Origin: Lagopus muta
Lineage: Eukaryota; Chordata; Aves; Galliformes; Phasianidae
Direction: 5' to 3'
DNA length: 64,000 nt
NCBI RefSeq assembly: GCF_023343835.1
Contig: NC_064435.1
Span: 40,634,603 to 40,698,602 of the forward strand
Shown: positions 62,496 to 64,000 of the stretch, piece by piece
How the letters are laid out: the number at the start of each line of letters is the position of its first letter
How positions within the stretch are numbered: position 1 is the first letter of the stretch
Translations under genes and position numbers: made by a program
Notes under the pieces: model-generated
Told to the model about the DNA's origin: nothing
The model's input: only the letters and a program-made list of their open reading frames with translations
The model's database searches: none

Positions 62496-63580
62496 CTTCT
62501 TCCATTATTTGCCCTCTACAAACTGCACTGGGTGATAGGCAAAGACAGACTACTTGAAGATGGTATATTCTAATGTTGCCAAAGATCTCTTGAAAGTAAA
62601 CATAAATTGTGGTATATGGTGCCACAAGCAGTACTTCCAGTTTATTACTTATGTCTGGTTCTTACTGTTTCCAAAGAACATAAATTTGTTTGTTGTTTTT
62701 ATAATTATCAGTTCCACTGAGTGTTTAAAAAGCTGTACCAGCTTTTCCCCAATGTTTGCAGCTTAGCTTATGTAAGACATTTAATGCACTCTTTTCTGTT
62801 ACTCTGCTCATTGTCTGAACATCTATTTCAAACAAAACGAGTAAGAATTAGATTTTACGTGCTATTCATGTACTGTTATATAAACTGGATATCCTGGCAG
62901 ATCCTTGTGTGCCCCTGAAATTGTTCTACTGTGTTGGCAAATTAATTAATACCACTATAACAGAATGCTTTCTGTTCAAAATCTTATCACTGCTATGCAC
63001 ATCAATTATGTTTGTATGCTTTCTATTAAGAGATGTAAACAAATAAATTATCCTTCACCATAAGCCAGTCCTAACTGCATTTTTGTGTTGTTTTTTTAAG
63101 TTTGCAGATTATCTGTGAGATGTTTATGAAAGAGTAACGCAGGGATTATTATGGTCAGAGTCATGATGACTGGAATGAGGCCATTGTGGACCAAGTATTT
63201 TCAGGTCTTTGAGACACACTTGAATTGCTGAGTTTGGCAACAGTCCTCCCACCACAGAGCTGACAACATTAGAGTTAGAGCATCTTCATCAGTGCTTGCT
63301 TTTACTTCTCCTTCTGCCTAAGTTTGTATCAGGTCCTCAATTCCTGTTCTCAAATGCTTGTAAGTTTTGATAACAAGTGGGAGAGAAGAGTGATCCATTG
63401 AAAAGTGCATGTTATTTAAGGTCAGCTTCCACCTGCCACAGGAGCTATAGTGGGGGCACAGGCTATGTGTATATCTCCAAATAGAATAGACCAGAGTGTT
63501 TTCTCGGAAGAAGCATGGCTTGTTTTATAAACATACAGTCATACTATCTTCTTCTCAGCAGGTTGCTTCATTTGCACTGT

Positions 63581-63584
<4 letters not shown>

Positions 63585-63631
<47 letters not shown>
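63585..63631 (+). repeat. (TA)23 microsatellite
   Basis: Twenty-three uninterrupted TA units after TGTG. The longest dinucleotide repeat in the window and likely length-polymorphic. Confidence 0.97.
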
Positions 63632-63634
<3 letters not shown>

Positions 63635-64000
63635 TTGGTCTGTTCATGTCCCTACACTACATCCAGGTGAAAGTGTGGAAAAACTATGTCCTGGGCTAAA
63701 GCCATATCAGGAAGCATGCTAACAATTACATAATTACTGTTAATTATTTAATTCAATGACATGAGTTAGTTACCTGACAATTTTTGTGTTAGCTTCCTGG
63801 TCCTTTGTCATCAATTTGCATAGGTATAGATTCAGTTTCTGCATAACGCACAAATGATATGAGTGGCACAAAATTTTGGATTGAAAGCATTTTAAAAAGG
63901 AACTGTATTCCTCCATCATAATAACAGAAGCAACCCTTTTGCTACTGTTTTCCGTCACGGGCAGTGTTTCCTCTGGATCCATATCAACACTATGGTAGTT

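Larger units (their letters stand above)
44906..64000. other. long intergenic stretch, mostly unique
   Basis: No gene recognised. Only microsatellites, the 17-base duplication and the CR1 remnant at 61785 are identifiable. Open frames stay at or below about 140 codons without family motifs. Confidence 0.6.

Noticed and set aside
1-64000. CRISPR arrays, rRNA genes, bacterial operons and ribosome binding sites
   Set aside because: None seen, and not expected: the sequence is vertebrate nuclear DNA.

Overview
The window looks like gene-poor nuclear DNA from a bird, most likely a galliform close to chicken. Three signs point this way. CR1 LINE fragments occur throughout, many ending in the CR1 3' tail (ATTCTATG-type octamers). 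Several pieces belong to a mariner DNA transposon resembling chicken Galluhop. The background is AT-rich with no bacterial-style operons, and nearly all open frames are short and unconvincing. Species and chromosome cannot be fixed from the sequence alone.

One protein-coding gene can be reconstructed with confidence: PPDPFL (pancreatic progenitor cell differentiation and proliferation factor-like, the C8orf22 orthologue), on the minus strand at about 37650-38847. Three coding exons join in a consistent reading frame across GT-AG introns of 857 and 92 bases. They give about 81-82 residues with the family's N-terminus, a Ser/Cys-rich middle and a WW-x-x-SFF core. Exon 1 lies in the only strong CpG island of the window (about 38755-39105), which also holds a 15-base tandem duplication and a G-quadruplex motif. 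In amniotes this gene sits between SNAI2 and SNTG1, in a region of sparse genes, which fits the rest of the window.

Layout: 1-128, the end of a mariner element. 129-4300, unique AT-rich DNA with one CR1 tail. 4330-6206, an old plus-strand CR1 split by a younger minus-strand CR1. 6207-19780, unique DNA with a polypyrimidine tract and a 40-base poly(A). 19788-25600, CR1 pieces and a mariner with a broken transposase start. 25600-37500, mostly unique DNA with a possible pair of LTR-like repeats and one CR1. 37500-39110, PPDPFL and its promoter. 39290-44905, CR1 fragments, a 443-base internally deleted mariner and one weak exon candidate. 44905-64000, unique AT-rich DNA with microsatellites and one CR1 remnant.

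I found no RNA gene, CRISPR array or operon. Nothing here is clearly a new biological system. The most useful results are the spliced PPDPFL model with its unresolved C-terminus, the G-quadruplex promoter, and the transposon nesting.
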